DNA from: Diploptera punctata
Lineage: Eukaryota > Arthropoda > Insecta > Blattodea > Blaberidae
Direction: 5' to 3'
Length of the DNA: 64,000 nucleotides
NCBI GenBank assembly: GCA_030220185.1
Contig: JASPKZ010007297.1
Span: 1,706,001-1,770,000 of the forward strand
The notes beneath the pieces are model-generated. The model was not told where the DNA came from and ran no database searches. It saw only the letters and a list, made by a program, of their open reading frames with translations. Position numbers and translations under genes: made by a program. Shown piece by piece: positions 11,079 through 20,994 of the stretch (within the stretch, counting starts at the first letter, position 1; each line of letters starts with the position of its first letter).

Positions 11079-11280
11079 TATTAAAATATATATGTAGTCA
11101 ATATGCCCATTTCACCAATTAATGTTTTAAAATGGTCAACAAGTTTCTACAGCCAAGCTGTCATTCTCAAGACCAGATATGACCAGATATGAGAATGACA
11201 GCTTGGCTGTAGAAACTTGTTGACCATTTTAAAACATTAATTGGTGAAATGGGCATATTGACTACATATATATTTTAATA
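11079..11280. repeat. Perfect inverted repeat, 91-bp arms, 20-bp spacer
   Basis: The left arm 11079-11169 and right arm 11190-11280 are exact reverse complements as read base by base. The spacer contains a direct repeat of GACCAGATAT. It can form a long hairpin or cruciform. It lies next to the fold-back element ending near 11075, but its sequence is not part of that element. Confidence 0.9.
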
Positions 11281-12480
11281 TTATATCACCAAGAAGATCA
11301 CTTGTGTATTAAAGACTGTATAATGTATTTCTTGTGTGACGTACGTTTAGTTTGATGTTTACTTGCAGTCCCAATTTCTTAGTGTTACTCAATAGAGTGT
11401 GTTAATCAACAAAATTGGACCATTAGGATGGAGGTTAGCCTGAAAACATGGGGTTTTATTGAGAATGTTTTGAACTTTCTAACGGTTGCAGTTTTTATTT
11501 TATGGCAATGATACTTGGTATATAGAGAAAATGAGGTAAATATGGGCTACCATTTTGTTTTATGCTCTGAAGAGCATAAATATATGTTTTTATATTACGG
11601 AATTTTATATTATATTGGAGCAATTATTAGTATATGAGTATACAGTATTAGATGGATTTTATTACACTTATTTTCTTAATTATTTAATTTTTTTATGCCA
11701 GAGCGTAAAATGAATTAGGAGAATATTTAATGTTCCATAAAGTAAGAAATTCGGTGCATAAATTCTTGTTGGTGATGAATTCGCTTGGTTTACGCAGTTC
11801 TTGCGTGACGGACTTTTAATGATTCAATTGAGAAGTTGAATAGGGAATTGGGACTCGAGATAACGAAGGTCTGGTCAGATTTATGTGGTACATATTCTAG
11901 ATGAAAAAAAAACTGAAACTGTAGAAGCAGCTGAAATGGATCAATGACATCCGGGCGCTCGACGCCTACTCGAACAGGACGCGCAAATTCATTTCTTATA
12001 TTACATACGCATCATCATTCAAACCGCCCTAGTACCTTCTGCTAGAAGGGCACTTATTCAGAGCGAATATAGACATATACAGAGTGTTTCGAAACTATAA
12101 TAATGATTAATTGGCATATTGCGCTAAAGACATGGTCACTTTGGAACACGATTCCAAATGTCATCTTGTACACTTTAGTCCGCATAGTTTACATCTGCAA
12201 CTGTCTTCGATTTGATTGTAAGAGACATTTCACACACACTTTGTGATGGAAGTCGTGGACTGCATATCGATGTATCTGTGCCTTAGTTCCTTGTTTGGTA
12301 CAGATCAGCTCCTATATATCATGACAGATGTACCGTAGAATTCCTGAGAAATGTCGTCCCGCTTCTGTCTTCGCTCTTGTATTAGTTGTTCGTATGCTTT
12401 AGTGGATGGTAGGTAGTAATGCATTCTGAGGTCTTCCAGGAACAACTGTTCTCTTGTTAGTAGGCCCCTACATAGACCAG
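11281..12480. other. No gene recognised
   Basis: AT-rich to about 11880, then more GC-balanced sequence (11930-12480) with no domain I can name. A possible Tc1/mariner-like end, ACAGAGTGTTTCGAAACTAT, occurs at about 12080 and resembles the terminus of the element at 12625, so part of this stretch may be an older copy of that family. Confidence 0.4.
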
Positions 12481-12720
12481 TCTCAAGGGGGTGAATCTAG
12501 AGACTGCTAGAATGTTCTTTTTGAAAGGAGGCCTTGACGTTTTCTTAGATTTTTTTTTTCGTCTCTTGTCATCTGATGCTCCCAAACTATTTCTATCTCA
12601 GCTGCTATTATTGGCACTATTTTTGTATTGGAGTGTTCCGAAACTATTCCTTCAAGTTAATACAGAAGGTAGAGAGCATCAAAACAAATATATTTCGATA
12701 AGGAACATATGGTCTCTGAA

Positions 12721-13071
12721 TCGATACTAGTAAAATTTATGGTAAGTTTCCGTTGAGATATTAAGTCAAAGTAATAGAATATATGAATAAAAATTATAAA
12801 ATATTCACCTTATAGATCCGTCTCCTCAACTTAAGTTGTTTTAACACTCTGTATGCCTTTCGGGACTAGTCCCAGTTCACACAACACTCTTTACAAAATA
12901 TTCACAACTAAGTTCGTGCTTCAACAAGGGTCAACAAGTACAGACCTAATTCGTTCTGCTGATGATGGGACTAGTCCCGAAAGGCCTTTAGAGTGTTAAA
13001 ACAATTTGAGTTGAGGAGACGGACCAACAAGGTGAATAGTTTATAGTTTTTATTCATATATTATATTACTG
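12721..13071 (+). mobile_element. 351-bp hammerhead-bearing insertion
   Basis: Flanked by an exact 11-bp target duplication, TGGTCTCTGAA (12710-12720 and 13072-13082), inside the transposase remnant. Its outer parts are inverted repeats (12774-12868 against 12968-13068). The plus strand holds a complete hammerhead core at 12959-12988. The phrase GATACTAGTAAAATT is shared with the PLE-related stretch at 27067. It carries no coding sequence. Confidence 0.75.
12952..12994 (+). ncRNA. Hammerhead ribozyme motif, complete core
   Basis: CTGATGA at 12959-12965, one T, stem II GGGAC/GTCCC with a 2-base loop, GAAA at 12979-12982, short palindromic stem III AGGCCT, then U as the cleavage-site base. Stem I can pair TTCTG with TAGAG (two wobbles). 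The mirror copy in the left arm (about 12847-12880, minus strand) keeps stem II and GAAA but has lost CTGANGA. Confidence 0.7.
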
Positions 13072-13871
13072 TGGTCTCTGAAGTCAACATGTAATGTTAG
13101 AGACAATTTACACAGAAGATGGTTTAACATGCTAATTACAGCAGTAGCATCACTGGAATTGCTCGAATGTACGACCATTGTCCTGTATGCACGCAGTACA
13201 TCGTCTGACCATTGATTGTCGTGTTCGTTCGAAGATTCATGACATGTCCGCAATGGTCCCAGGAGCGACGGGAATTCTAGCGACGGTTTCCTTCTGTTTC
13301 CACAACGGTTTCATATACCAGCTACTTCATATGCCCTCCCCCACCAGAGGAAGAAATCCAGACACTTGACGTCAGGTGATCTGGGTGGTCAGACCACAGG
13401 ACCATCTCGGCCGATCCAGCTATTCCCGAAAATGGCTCTCAGTTGATACCTCACATCAGTGCTGAAATGGGCTGGCGCTCCATCGTGCTGGAAATATATT
13501 GAGAGGTACGTCCTCCAGCAGTTCTGGCAACACATGTTTCAGTAAGATGCGATATCTCCGTCCGTTGAGGCAGAATGGAAGAGTTTAATGTCCTTTTTAA
13601 CCTCTTACCTAGAATGCCGACCAACACATTAACACCAAATAGGTGTTGATGAGCATAAGATCGAGTACCTCGTGGAATCGCATGTACCCAAACAGAACAC
13701 ATTCTCAGTCAGCGGCACTGACACAACAGCTTACGTCAGCACCATTAACAAAATGTTCTCTAACTTTACAATTGATTTACACAAAGTCAATAAAAACCCA
13801 AATCACTCATTTAAAAAGTTAAAAGAGTCAACGCGTTTCAGTAGCGACGCTAACATTATCAAGATTTAATA

Positions 13872-14240
13872 TTGACTGAAGAAAAACAAACTGAAATGTG
13901 TAAACTAAAAAAATTAAACTGGCTTTTATTTCATCGACTTGTTACCTTTCCGTTAAGTAAAATTAGATATTGCAAAGAATTACAAACCATTCAAGTTATA
14001 GCTAAATGTAATGGTTTTAATGAAAATATTGATAACACTGAGCAACAAAAAAGAAACTTTTTTGTCTCAGAAAGAAAAATATGTGATTCTGATAGTATTT
14101 TTTCTCCTGAATTCAAATATGATATCGATTTTTCTCCATTCCGCAAGGTTTCCGAGAGACAGGAATTTATAATTTCAAACACTTTAATATTTTCTACATT
14201 CGTAACTACACAATATTCGAACATTCGGTCTCACCTATAA
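13872..14240 (+). pseudogene. PLE-1 N-terminal coding remnant
   Basis: A 122-codon plus-strand frame inside PLE-1 between the left arm and the fragment inserted at about 14228. It is charged and lysine/asparagine rich with no named domain. Its position before the GIY-YIG frame fits the N-terminal part of a PLE protein. That is inference from context only; the catalytic reverse-transcriptase motifs are absent. Confidence 0.4.
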
Positions 14241-14566
14241 AGTAAGAAATGACGATTTTCTGCTATATTTCGCCTGTGGAGCATCCCTCTTGATGGTCCA
14301 ACAATAATCGGCCAGCATATTAGCATTCCATTTGCCTTGATATATCTTTTCCATAGCTGAAATCTCCTGAGTTAGCTCATGGGCAAATGGACGAAAAACG
14401 TTTATTAAAAAATAATTATTTAAATCCATTAATTGAAATTGAAATAAAAAACTGTGGGTGATGAAGAAATTCCGAATACGTATTTGAAAACACGATAAAA
14501 AACTGCATGTAAGTACAACTATGGTACTAATGAGACATAAATCATGTTGACCAGTGTAATTTAATT
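14228..14566 (-). mobile_element. Unclassified mobile fragment inside PLE-1
   Basis: The minus strand encodes HELTQEISAMEKIYQGKWNA followed by ADYCWTIKRDAPQAKYSRKS and a stop. I recall this tail type from insect repeats but cannot assign a class. Flanks show an imperfect 11-bp duplication (TTCGAACATTC and TTCGAAAGTTC), suggesting a retroposed insertion. Confidence 0.45.
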
Positions 14567-14587
14567 CGAAAGTTCATATTCAAAAAA

Positions 14588-15187
14588 TTGATTAATGATT
14601 CCACGACCTTCCATTCTTCTATTAACAATAAGGTCAATTTTGTAATTACACCGTATGCTCCCACTTTAACTAGAGGCTTGAGCAAGATTTTTAAAAGATT
14701 AGATACTGAATTAGTTTATACCTCCGATCCGCCGTTAAATAATATTCTCGGAAATCCTAAGGATAATGTAGATTTTTCTAGAAAATATCCCGGTATTTAT
14801 GAGATCGGGAGTAAAAACTGTGATAAGAAGTGTGTTGGACAAACAAGAAAATCTATTTTAACCAGATTTAATGAGCATATCGCGCATTTTAGATTGAAGA
14901 GAATTGATAAATCTGCGGTTGTTCAACATGTTTCTAATCACGGTCACTTTATTGATAAAAGTAATCTCAGGCTGGTTAGATCGGTCATTAATTATAAATT
15001 CCTTGACGTCCTTGAAAGTTTAAAAATCTATAAAAACGAGCATAAAATTATGAATAACGACAGGGTCCCTTTTCTTTTCGTTAATTGTTATTTCAAATCA
15101 ATTATGTCATGTGATGTAGTTTGTTTTTATCTAATTTTTAATTTACACATTTCAGTTTGTTTGTGTTCAATCAATATTAAGTCTTGA
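14588..15187 (+). pseudogene. PLE-1 GIY-YIG endonuclease domain
   Basis: A 199-codon frame with the GIY-YIG signature: PGIYEIGSKNCDKKCVGQTR, then the conserved arginine helix SILTRFNEH and VVQHVSNHGHF, where the catalytic-type histidine lies. GIY-YIG nucleases are fused C-terminally to reverse transcriptase in Penelope-like elements and nick the target. Note YEIG...CVGQ, with the usual second motif YIG replaced by CVG, as in some PLE lineages. The frame ends in the right terminal repeat. It lacks its reverse transcriptase and so cannot be autonomous. Confidence 0.75.
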
Positions 15188-15206
15188 TAATGGTAGCGTC
15201 GCTACT

Positions 15207-15625
15207 TATTTTTTTCGTTTACACTGGTTTTCCTTATTGTTTTACCTGTCAGTTAACTTTCTTTCATTCTCACATAGACACAAACACAGGACACACACAC
15301 CCAGTCCCAAGGTGGAGATTTAAAATGTCCTACCCCGCCAGGAATCGAACCCGGGTCGCCGGAGTGGAAGGTAGGGACTCTACCGACTACGCCACAGCGA
15401 CGAACGAACTTTATACTGGTTTTCCTTCTTGTTTTACTTTTTTCTTTTTTTTCTTTTACCTGTTTGTTAACTTTCTTTAATTCTCACATAGACACAAGGA
15501 CAAGACACACACAACCAGACCCAAGGTGGAGATTTAAAATCCCCTACCCCGCCAGGAATCGAACCCGGGTCGCCGGAGTCGAAGGTAGGGACTCTACTGA
15601 CTACGCCACAGCGACGGACTACTAC
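15207..15625 (-). mobile_element. Two SINE S3 copies in tandem
   Basis: Units 15218-15408 and 15411-15619 have the same orientation. Each ends at the right with a tRNA-like head whose complement reads GTGGCGTAGTCGGTAGAGTC and CCCGGGTTCGATTCCTGGCG. Bodies share CCAAGGTGGAGATTTAAAAT. Together they interrupt the right inverted arm of PLE-1 between GTCGCTACT and ACTGAAAC. Confidence 0.85.
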
Positions 15626-15709
15626 TGAAACACGTTGACTCTTTTAACTTTTTTAAAAATTTATAATTTGGGATTTTATTGATTTTGTGCAATAGACGTT
15701 TATAAGTAA

Positions 15710-16440
15710 TGCCACGAATGATTTCCAATTTATCTAGAGAATTTGTAAATCAGAAGTGGCATTTGTTAGGACTATTTAACGAATAAAATTAAGCTGTATG
15801 CTCACAAATCATTATTTAAATATAGTTATTTTAAAATATGTATATATTTAATGTAAACGGCAATGCTTGAAAACAAATGAGAAACGATTGTTATGCTTCA
15901 TTTGTTCATCACTGCAACCAGATCTATTATTTACTGCCAAAGTATCACGATATTGTAAGAATGCATCCTAGTGGAGAAAAAATGAAACACATCAAACTGT
16001 TTATAACCAACATTATAGATTATTAATTAATTTCTGATGTCCTATGATGTAAATTATATTTTTTCTGGAATGTAAATTCCTGGGAAATAATACGTTTAAC
16101 AAAGTGTAAACAGTGATTTCTTTTTATTGTGGTATAATCAATTACTGCGAATGTTTTTCTGTTTTATTAAGCAAGCAGTATCTGTTGACATTCCTGCACT
16201 ATATATACAATCTGGTAGCCGTATTTCTTGGAGAGTCAGTCACTGCAAATTAATACTCTGACCTATTCAAATTGTTAAAAACGAGGAGCTTGATTTTAAT
16301 ATCATAAAATTAAATTGATAAAATCGAGATGAAAAACGTGTGATTGGTTTTAAATCAAAATTCATTGAAATGTAATTGGTCATTGAATCCCATTTGGGGC
16401 ATGAGTTATATAGTCACCAAGAAGATCATATTTATTAAAT
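15710..16440 (+). repeat. Dispersed repeat R2, copy 1
   Basis: Matches 20255-20760 in the same orientation over about 500-700 bp: AGTGGCATTTGTTAGGACTA, TTTAACGAATAAAATTAAG, TGAAACACATCAA, and CATTTGGGGCATGAGTTA at the right end. No coding potential. The left boundary is close to PLE-1, whose right arm it may continue. Confidence 0.7.
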
Positions 16441-16560
16441 ACATCACAAGTTGATTTCTGAGACCATATGTTCCTTATAGAAATGTATTTCTTTGATGTT
16501 CTTTACCTCCTGTATTAATTTGAACGAATAGTTTGAACACTCTGTATACTGTATCCGAGC
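16440..16560 (-). mobile_element. Terminal fragment of the Tc1/mariner-like family
   Basis: The complement of the terminal repeat seen at 12625 and 19596: CCATATGTTCCTTAT, then TTTGATGTTCTTTACCTCCTG, ending near GAACACTCTGTATACTG. No transposase coding remains. 16561-16919 contains nothing I recognise. Confidence 0.55.
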
Positions 16561-16919
16561 TAAGTTCCAGTTGTAGTGTACAAACAAATCTACATAAGGT
16601 ATTACTTGGCCGACTCATCGATAGAAACATTTTTCTTAGGTAACATCGTATTTTACAGAAAATAAGATTGAATACAAGATAAGATGGTACCAATAATTAG
16701 AAACTTCCACTTCTTACTTACTTATGACAAAAAATGATAAATTGGTCTCCCTAATCAAACATTTACGCTTTTTCCGTGATGTCTATAGATATCCTTTATT
16801 TGCAATTTAATTAGGCCTACCAGCAGAATGTATGCTCCATGCTGACTTACCTGTAAATTCTGCTGTTATTTTCATCACATCCTCCATGGCCAATGTACGA
16901 TATTTTTCACCGAACTGTT

Positions 16920-17560
16920 TGAGAACATTCAAAATATTCTTTTTTTCGCGATAGCGTGTTTTGTCGTACTTACACCAATGGCGACCATGATTGAAAATTC
17001 AACTTCCTACATTTCGGGGTTACCAACCTAAATAAATATAGGGCCTACTGTAATAAAATGACTATACTGTAATATTACATATTACAAACCACGTATGGGA
17101 AGTAAAACCACTGTGCTCCATGTATACTACGTAGAATGTAAGTTATATACAAAAAATATCCAAAAGGTAGTGTTAATATACATTATATGAAACAAATCAC
17201 TGCATTTTAAATGAACCGAACTTTATTTGAAACAATATAAAACAATAAATACGTACTTGCCGACATTTTATATCTAAATGGGCTCACGGCCTCATGTAGT
17301 CTCAACTAATAAATATTGGCCACACTGTTAACTTTAGTCAATTGTTTATAATGAACGCAAATATTTTCAACAAAGATGTTATTATTTTACTATTATTTGT
17401 TATTTTGAAAACACCAACGTGCAAAAAAATAATGTACAACGCACGTTTGTGAAGTGTTTTACAGAATCTCGGAAATTAAAAACCTCGCTATCGCTCGGGT
17501 TTTAAACATTTTCCTCGCTTCTATAAAAATCACTTCCCAACCTCGCATTGTAATATACTA
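16920..17560 (-). repeat. Dispersed repeat R1, copy 2 (inverted)
   Basis: The inverted match of 9060-9690, including TACAACGCACGTTTGTGAAG and CTCGCTATCGCTCGGGTTTT. 17561-17844 is AT-rich with no recognised feature. Confidence 0.7.
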
Positions 17561-17844
17561 TATTTCTTTTCCCTTTTCTAACGTTTTCCTTTTTGATGCA
17601 TCAAACAAAAATTGTATAGGAACAGTCATTTGAAATTCTAAAGTATTCTGCATTGCACATCCATAAGAATTAAACAATGAAATGCTTATTTTTTAATATA
17701 TTAAAATTGTAATTGTGTATTTTTAAATTCTCCTATATAACTTATATAGAATGTGCTAGATAATACATATCTTTATTTTATTTTTATTTTTGATTTATTT
17801 CGAGTGTTAGAAAACGAACTACATCTTCTTACACGCTCAAAGGT

Positions 17845-18245
17845 AAACAGATATTTGAGTATTTGAGAATAAAATTCTTAGGAAAAGATTTGAACCAAAG
17901 AGAGATAAACAGACAGGTGAATAGAGAAGACTACATAATAGTGAGCTACATGGTCTTTACAGGAAGCCAGATATAATAAGAACAGTTAAGTATTGTAGAT
18001 TACGATGGGCAGGACATGTGGCACGAATGGGAAATGAAATAGGTGCATGGAAGCTTCTTGTAAGAAACCCAAATGGAAAACGCCCAGTTGGTAGGCCAAG
18101 AATGAGGTGGTACAATAACATTAACCATGATTTGAGGGAAGTAGATTATACATGTAATGATTTGAAAACATTAGCTCAGGATAGGGATGTATGGAGAAAT
18201 TATGCCCTCACGGTGAAGAACCTATAGGTTCGATAGAGACAAGGG
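17845..18245 (+). mobile_element. LINE-A 3' end
   Basis: The plus strand encodes the LINE ORF2 C-terminus: RFEPKRDKQTGE-like text, then [32 protein letters not shown] and [12 protein letters not shown] before a stop at 18225. This is the clearest copy of the family's C-terminal tail. The upstream reverse transcriptase is absent. Confidence 0.8.
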
Positions 18246-18409
18246 AGGTAGTTATTTAATAAGTAATTTTGTGAAACATGCTCTAGTTTAATTCTATGTT
18301 TATTGAGTCATTCCTGGATGGTTTAATAATTGTGTGTCACTAATGTACTTTGTATGTTCCATGAGACCTAGCAAGTCACGCACAAGCGAACTATATGATT
18401 TATGGGGTC

Positions 18410-18796
18410 CGTATGTTCAATGTCACATTCGCTAAAGTTCTCCACTTTCTCCTATCCCAGCGAACTGAATACAATTCCACCTGAATGCTCTAAATTAGAC
18501 AGGATCAGAAACAGTATTATCCGAGAAAAAAATAAATTTAATGAAACAATTATACAATTTGTGGGAAATAATTACAATGGTTTGGAGACGTGAAGAGAAT
18601 GAACGAAGATAGATTGCCAGTTAAGATTTTGTAGTGGAATCCAAATGGGAGAAAAAGAAGAGGGAGACCTTAGAAGACATGGAAAGAGGGAATTGTGTAC
18701 TTGATGGACAGGAGACTGCAGGTGGTGACTGGAGGGATAGAGATGAATGGAGTAAGAGAATCAAAACTTAATATTGGGTACATTTAAAACCTGTTA

Positions 18797-18860
<64 letters not shown>

Positions 18861-18862
18861 TC
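18410..18862 (+). mobile_element. LINE 3' end with (AAT)n tail
   Basis: Decayed plus-strand coding similar to the LINE tail (KLDRIRNSIIREKNKF, then WFGDVKRMNEDRLPV by frameshift, RRRGRP), a stop, and a 60-base (AAT)n tail at 18798-18862. A different family from LINE-A, judged by tail type. Confidence 0.6.
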
Positions 18863-19590
18863 TCCCACCTAACGCAAACCTTCCTAATACTCTTTTCTCC
18901 AAGTTTGTGTGTGTTCTAATGCTGTCAATTGCACTTTCGTGTTTCGGCCCACTTCTGACACCAGATGTCTGGAATGAAGCCGGGATCGTGTTCACTTACT
19001 TTAGATGTAAATATTCCACAGAGATTTGTGTAATATTTTCACAACCACTTTATTTTCTTCTACAAACTATCAGTAGTAGATCACTCACAATATGCGCTAA
19101 CAATTTATTTTCATTTAATTTTTATCTCAAAATTAATTCACAGTTTCTGATGAGTTCACTCGCTCTTCTCGCACTTCGTCTATCGCAGCTAAAAGCCTAC
19201 AAACTGGCCTCCTGACTTCGCATCAAATATATAGTCGGCGAGGAACTTTCTAGCTTTAGGGTTCGAAACACTTATAACTATAGAAGCCTCTGGCTACGGA
19301 TCCTTCCCAAAAGGGCGAGGAGATGTTGGTAGATTATTTGGAATGACAGCCCAGAAATATCAGTGGTTTGCGCGATACTTTCCACTCACGAGTCGGGGAC
19401 TCGCATATCTAATCCGACCAATGCGAGACCACCATTGTTGCCTTGCCCGCGAAATTTAAACGTCGTTATTACGAAGCGCCACAGTACATTAGTTGACCCA
19501 GAAAACTTCTCCAAATGATGGTGAAACCCCCATTCAAATCGGTCAAGTAGTTTTTGAGTACCTAATGGACAGACAATCAAACTCACACTC
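18863..19590. other. Unclassified moderately GC-rich segment
   Basis: Contains frames at 18907-19215 (plus) and 19386-19592 (minus) that match no family I can name. The right part (AACTTCTCCAAATGATGGTG) has the flavour of a repeat end, but no partner exists in the window. Confidence 0.35.
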
Positions 19591-19595
19591 ATTTT

Positions 19596-20117
19596 TATCC
19601 AGTATGTTCCAAAACTAATTAATACAGGAGGTATAAAACATCAAAACAAATATATTTCGATAAGGAACATATGGTGTCTGAAGTCAATTTGTAATGTTAG
19701 AGACGATTTACACAGAATATGGTTTAACATGTTAATTACAGCAGTAGCATCACAGGAATTTATCGAATGCACGACCATTGGCCTGTATGCATGTATAGTA
19801 CATCGTCTGACCATTGATTATCGTGTTCGTTCGAAGATTCCTGGCACGTCCACAATGGTTCCAGCAACGACGGCAATTCTAGCGACGAGGTAGTATTCTG
19901 TTTCCACAACGGTTTCATACATCAGCTGCTTCATATGTCCGCAGAGGAAGAAATCCAGACACGTGAAGATAGGTGATCTGGGTGGCCAGGCCACAAAATG
20001 TTCTCTAACATTACACGTTGACTTCTGAGACCATATGTTCCTTATCAAAATATATCTGTTTTGATGTTCTCTACCTCCTGTTCAAAAAAATGAATAATTT
20101 TGGAACATTGTGTATAT
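19596..20117 (-). mobile_element. Internally deleted Tc1/mariner-like element with long inverted ends
   Basis: The ends are inverted repeats of about 90 bp (AAGGAACATATGG and AACATCAAAACA in both). The minus strand keeps the end of the DDE transposase: WPPRSPIFTCLDFFLCGHMK, then ETEYYLVARIAVVAGTI and PGIFERTR. The third catalytic-acid region is recognisable, but the N-terminal half is gone. Same family as 12625-13702. Confidence 0.75.
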
Positions 20118-20254
20118 AAAGATTTATGTTGTAAAGTGTTATGGGTTTTAAATTTATTAGTAATTTAAGTATGTTATTTTGTCTGTAAGAGCCATAAGGT
20201 GTATGTTTATTCAGGTGCAGGCCAAGATGTACTTGGCTTATTGTCATAAGTAGC

Positions 20255-20760
20255 ACCATGAGTGATTTTCAATTTATCTAGAGGATTTGCAAATCAAGAG
20301 TGGCATTTGTTAGGACTATTTAACGAATAAAATTAAGATATTCAATCAAAAATCATTATTTAAACAAAGTTATTTTAAAATATGTATATATTTAATGTAA
20401 ACGGCGATATTTGAAAACAAATTAGAAATGTTGGTTATGTTTCATTTGTCATCTACTGCAACTTGATCATATTATTTATTGCCAAATATGATCGCAATAT
20501 TGCAAGAATGCAACCTAGTGGTGAAAAAATGAAACACATCAAGCTTTATTATAAGTTATAACCAACTTTATAGGTTGTTAATTAGTTATTTTTAGTAAAC
20601 AACTCAATAAAAGCATTATTAAAAACACAATTATTGAACATACAATTATAAAATGTGCATTTTGAATGAATGTCGAGATGAAACACGACTGTGATTGGTT
20701 GTAAAACAAAATTAATTGAAATGTGATTGGTCATTGACTACCATTTGGGGCATGAGTTAG
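20255..20760 (+). repeat. Dispersed repeat R2, copy 2, abutting the synaptotagmin 5' exon
   Basis: Direct match to 15710-16440. It ends with CATTTGGGGCATGAGTTAG about 100 bases before the splice acceptor of the first coding exon. Two GATTGG (inverted CCAAT) motifs lie at about 20693 and 20724, but they are also present in copy 1 and so belong to the repeat. Confidence 0.7.
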
Positions 20761-20863
20761 TCATAGTAACTGTAATATAAGGACAGTAAGTAATTTTTAC
20801 TGGATCAAGAAAAGATTGAAAAGACAATACATAGTTTAAATTCATGATCATGTGTTGTTGCAG

Positions 20864-20994
20864 GACAATGGCGCCCATCGTGAAGAGAACGACGGACACA
20901 CCCGGTGAAACAGAGCCCGAAGTCGGGGAGTCTCCAGAAATCTCCGCACAAGAACAACACAATGAAAACCTCGTTGCAACAGAGTCTTCAGCAG
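20864..20994 (+). CDS. Syt1: Syt1 exon with start codon (residues 1-42)
   Basis: The acceptor TGTTGTTGCAG ends at 20863; GACA then precedes ATG at 20868. The exon ends GCAG before the donor GTAATT at 20995. It encodes [20 protein letters not shown] and a further acidic, low-hydrophobicity stretch, typical of the lumenal N-terminus. It ends in phase 1. The acceptor implies at least one upstream non-coding exon, not located here. Two upstream in-frame ATGs (20844, 20850) fall before the acceptor and would be used only if this intron were not removed. Confidence 0.88.

Larger units (their letters stand above)
12625..13702 (-). mobile_element. Tc1/mariner-like (IS630-type) transposase remnant
   Basis: The terminal part at 12625-12720 (GAGTGTTCCGAAACTATTCC, AAGGAACATATGG) matches both ends of the element at 19596-20117. 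The minus-strand coding debris includes HQHLFGVNVLVGILGKRL and YISSTMERQPISALM, in the order expected for the DDE catalytic half of this family, with frameshifts and stops. It is split by the hammerhead-bearing insertion at 12721-13071 and truncated near 13702, where PLE sequence begins soon after. Confidence 0.7.
13760..15690 (+). mobile_element. Penelope-like element PLE-1 with inverted ends
   Basis: The left arm (about 13760-13910) recurs inverted at the right end (15145-15206 continued at 15626-15690). Shared text includes AGAGTCAACGCGTTTCAGTA and GCGACGCTAACATTATCAAG. Between the arms lie PLE coding remnants ending in a GIY-YIG domain. The right arm was split by two SINE S3 copies. The reverse-transcriptase part is missing between about 14230 and 14580, where an unrelated fragment sits. 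Confidence 0.75.
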
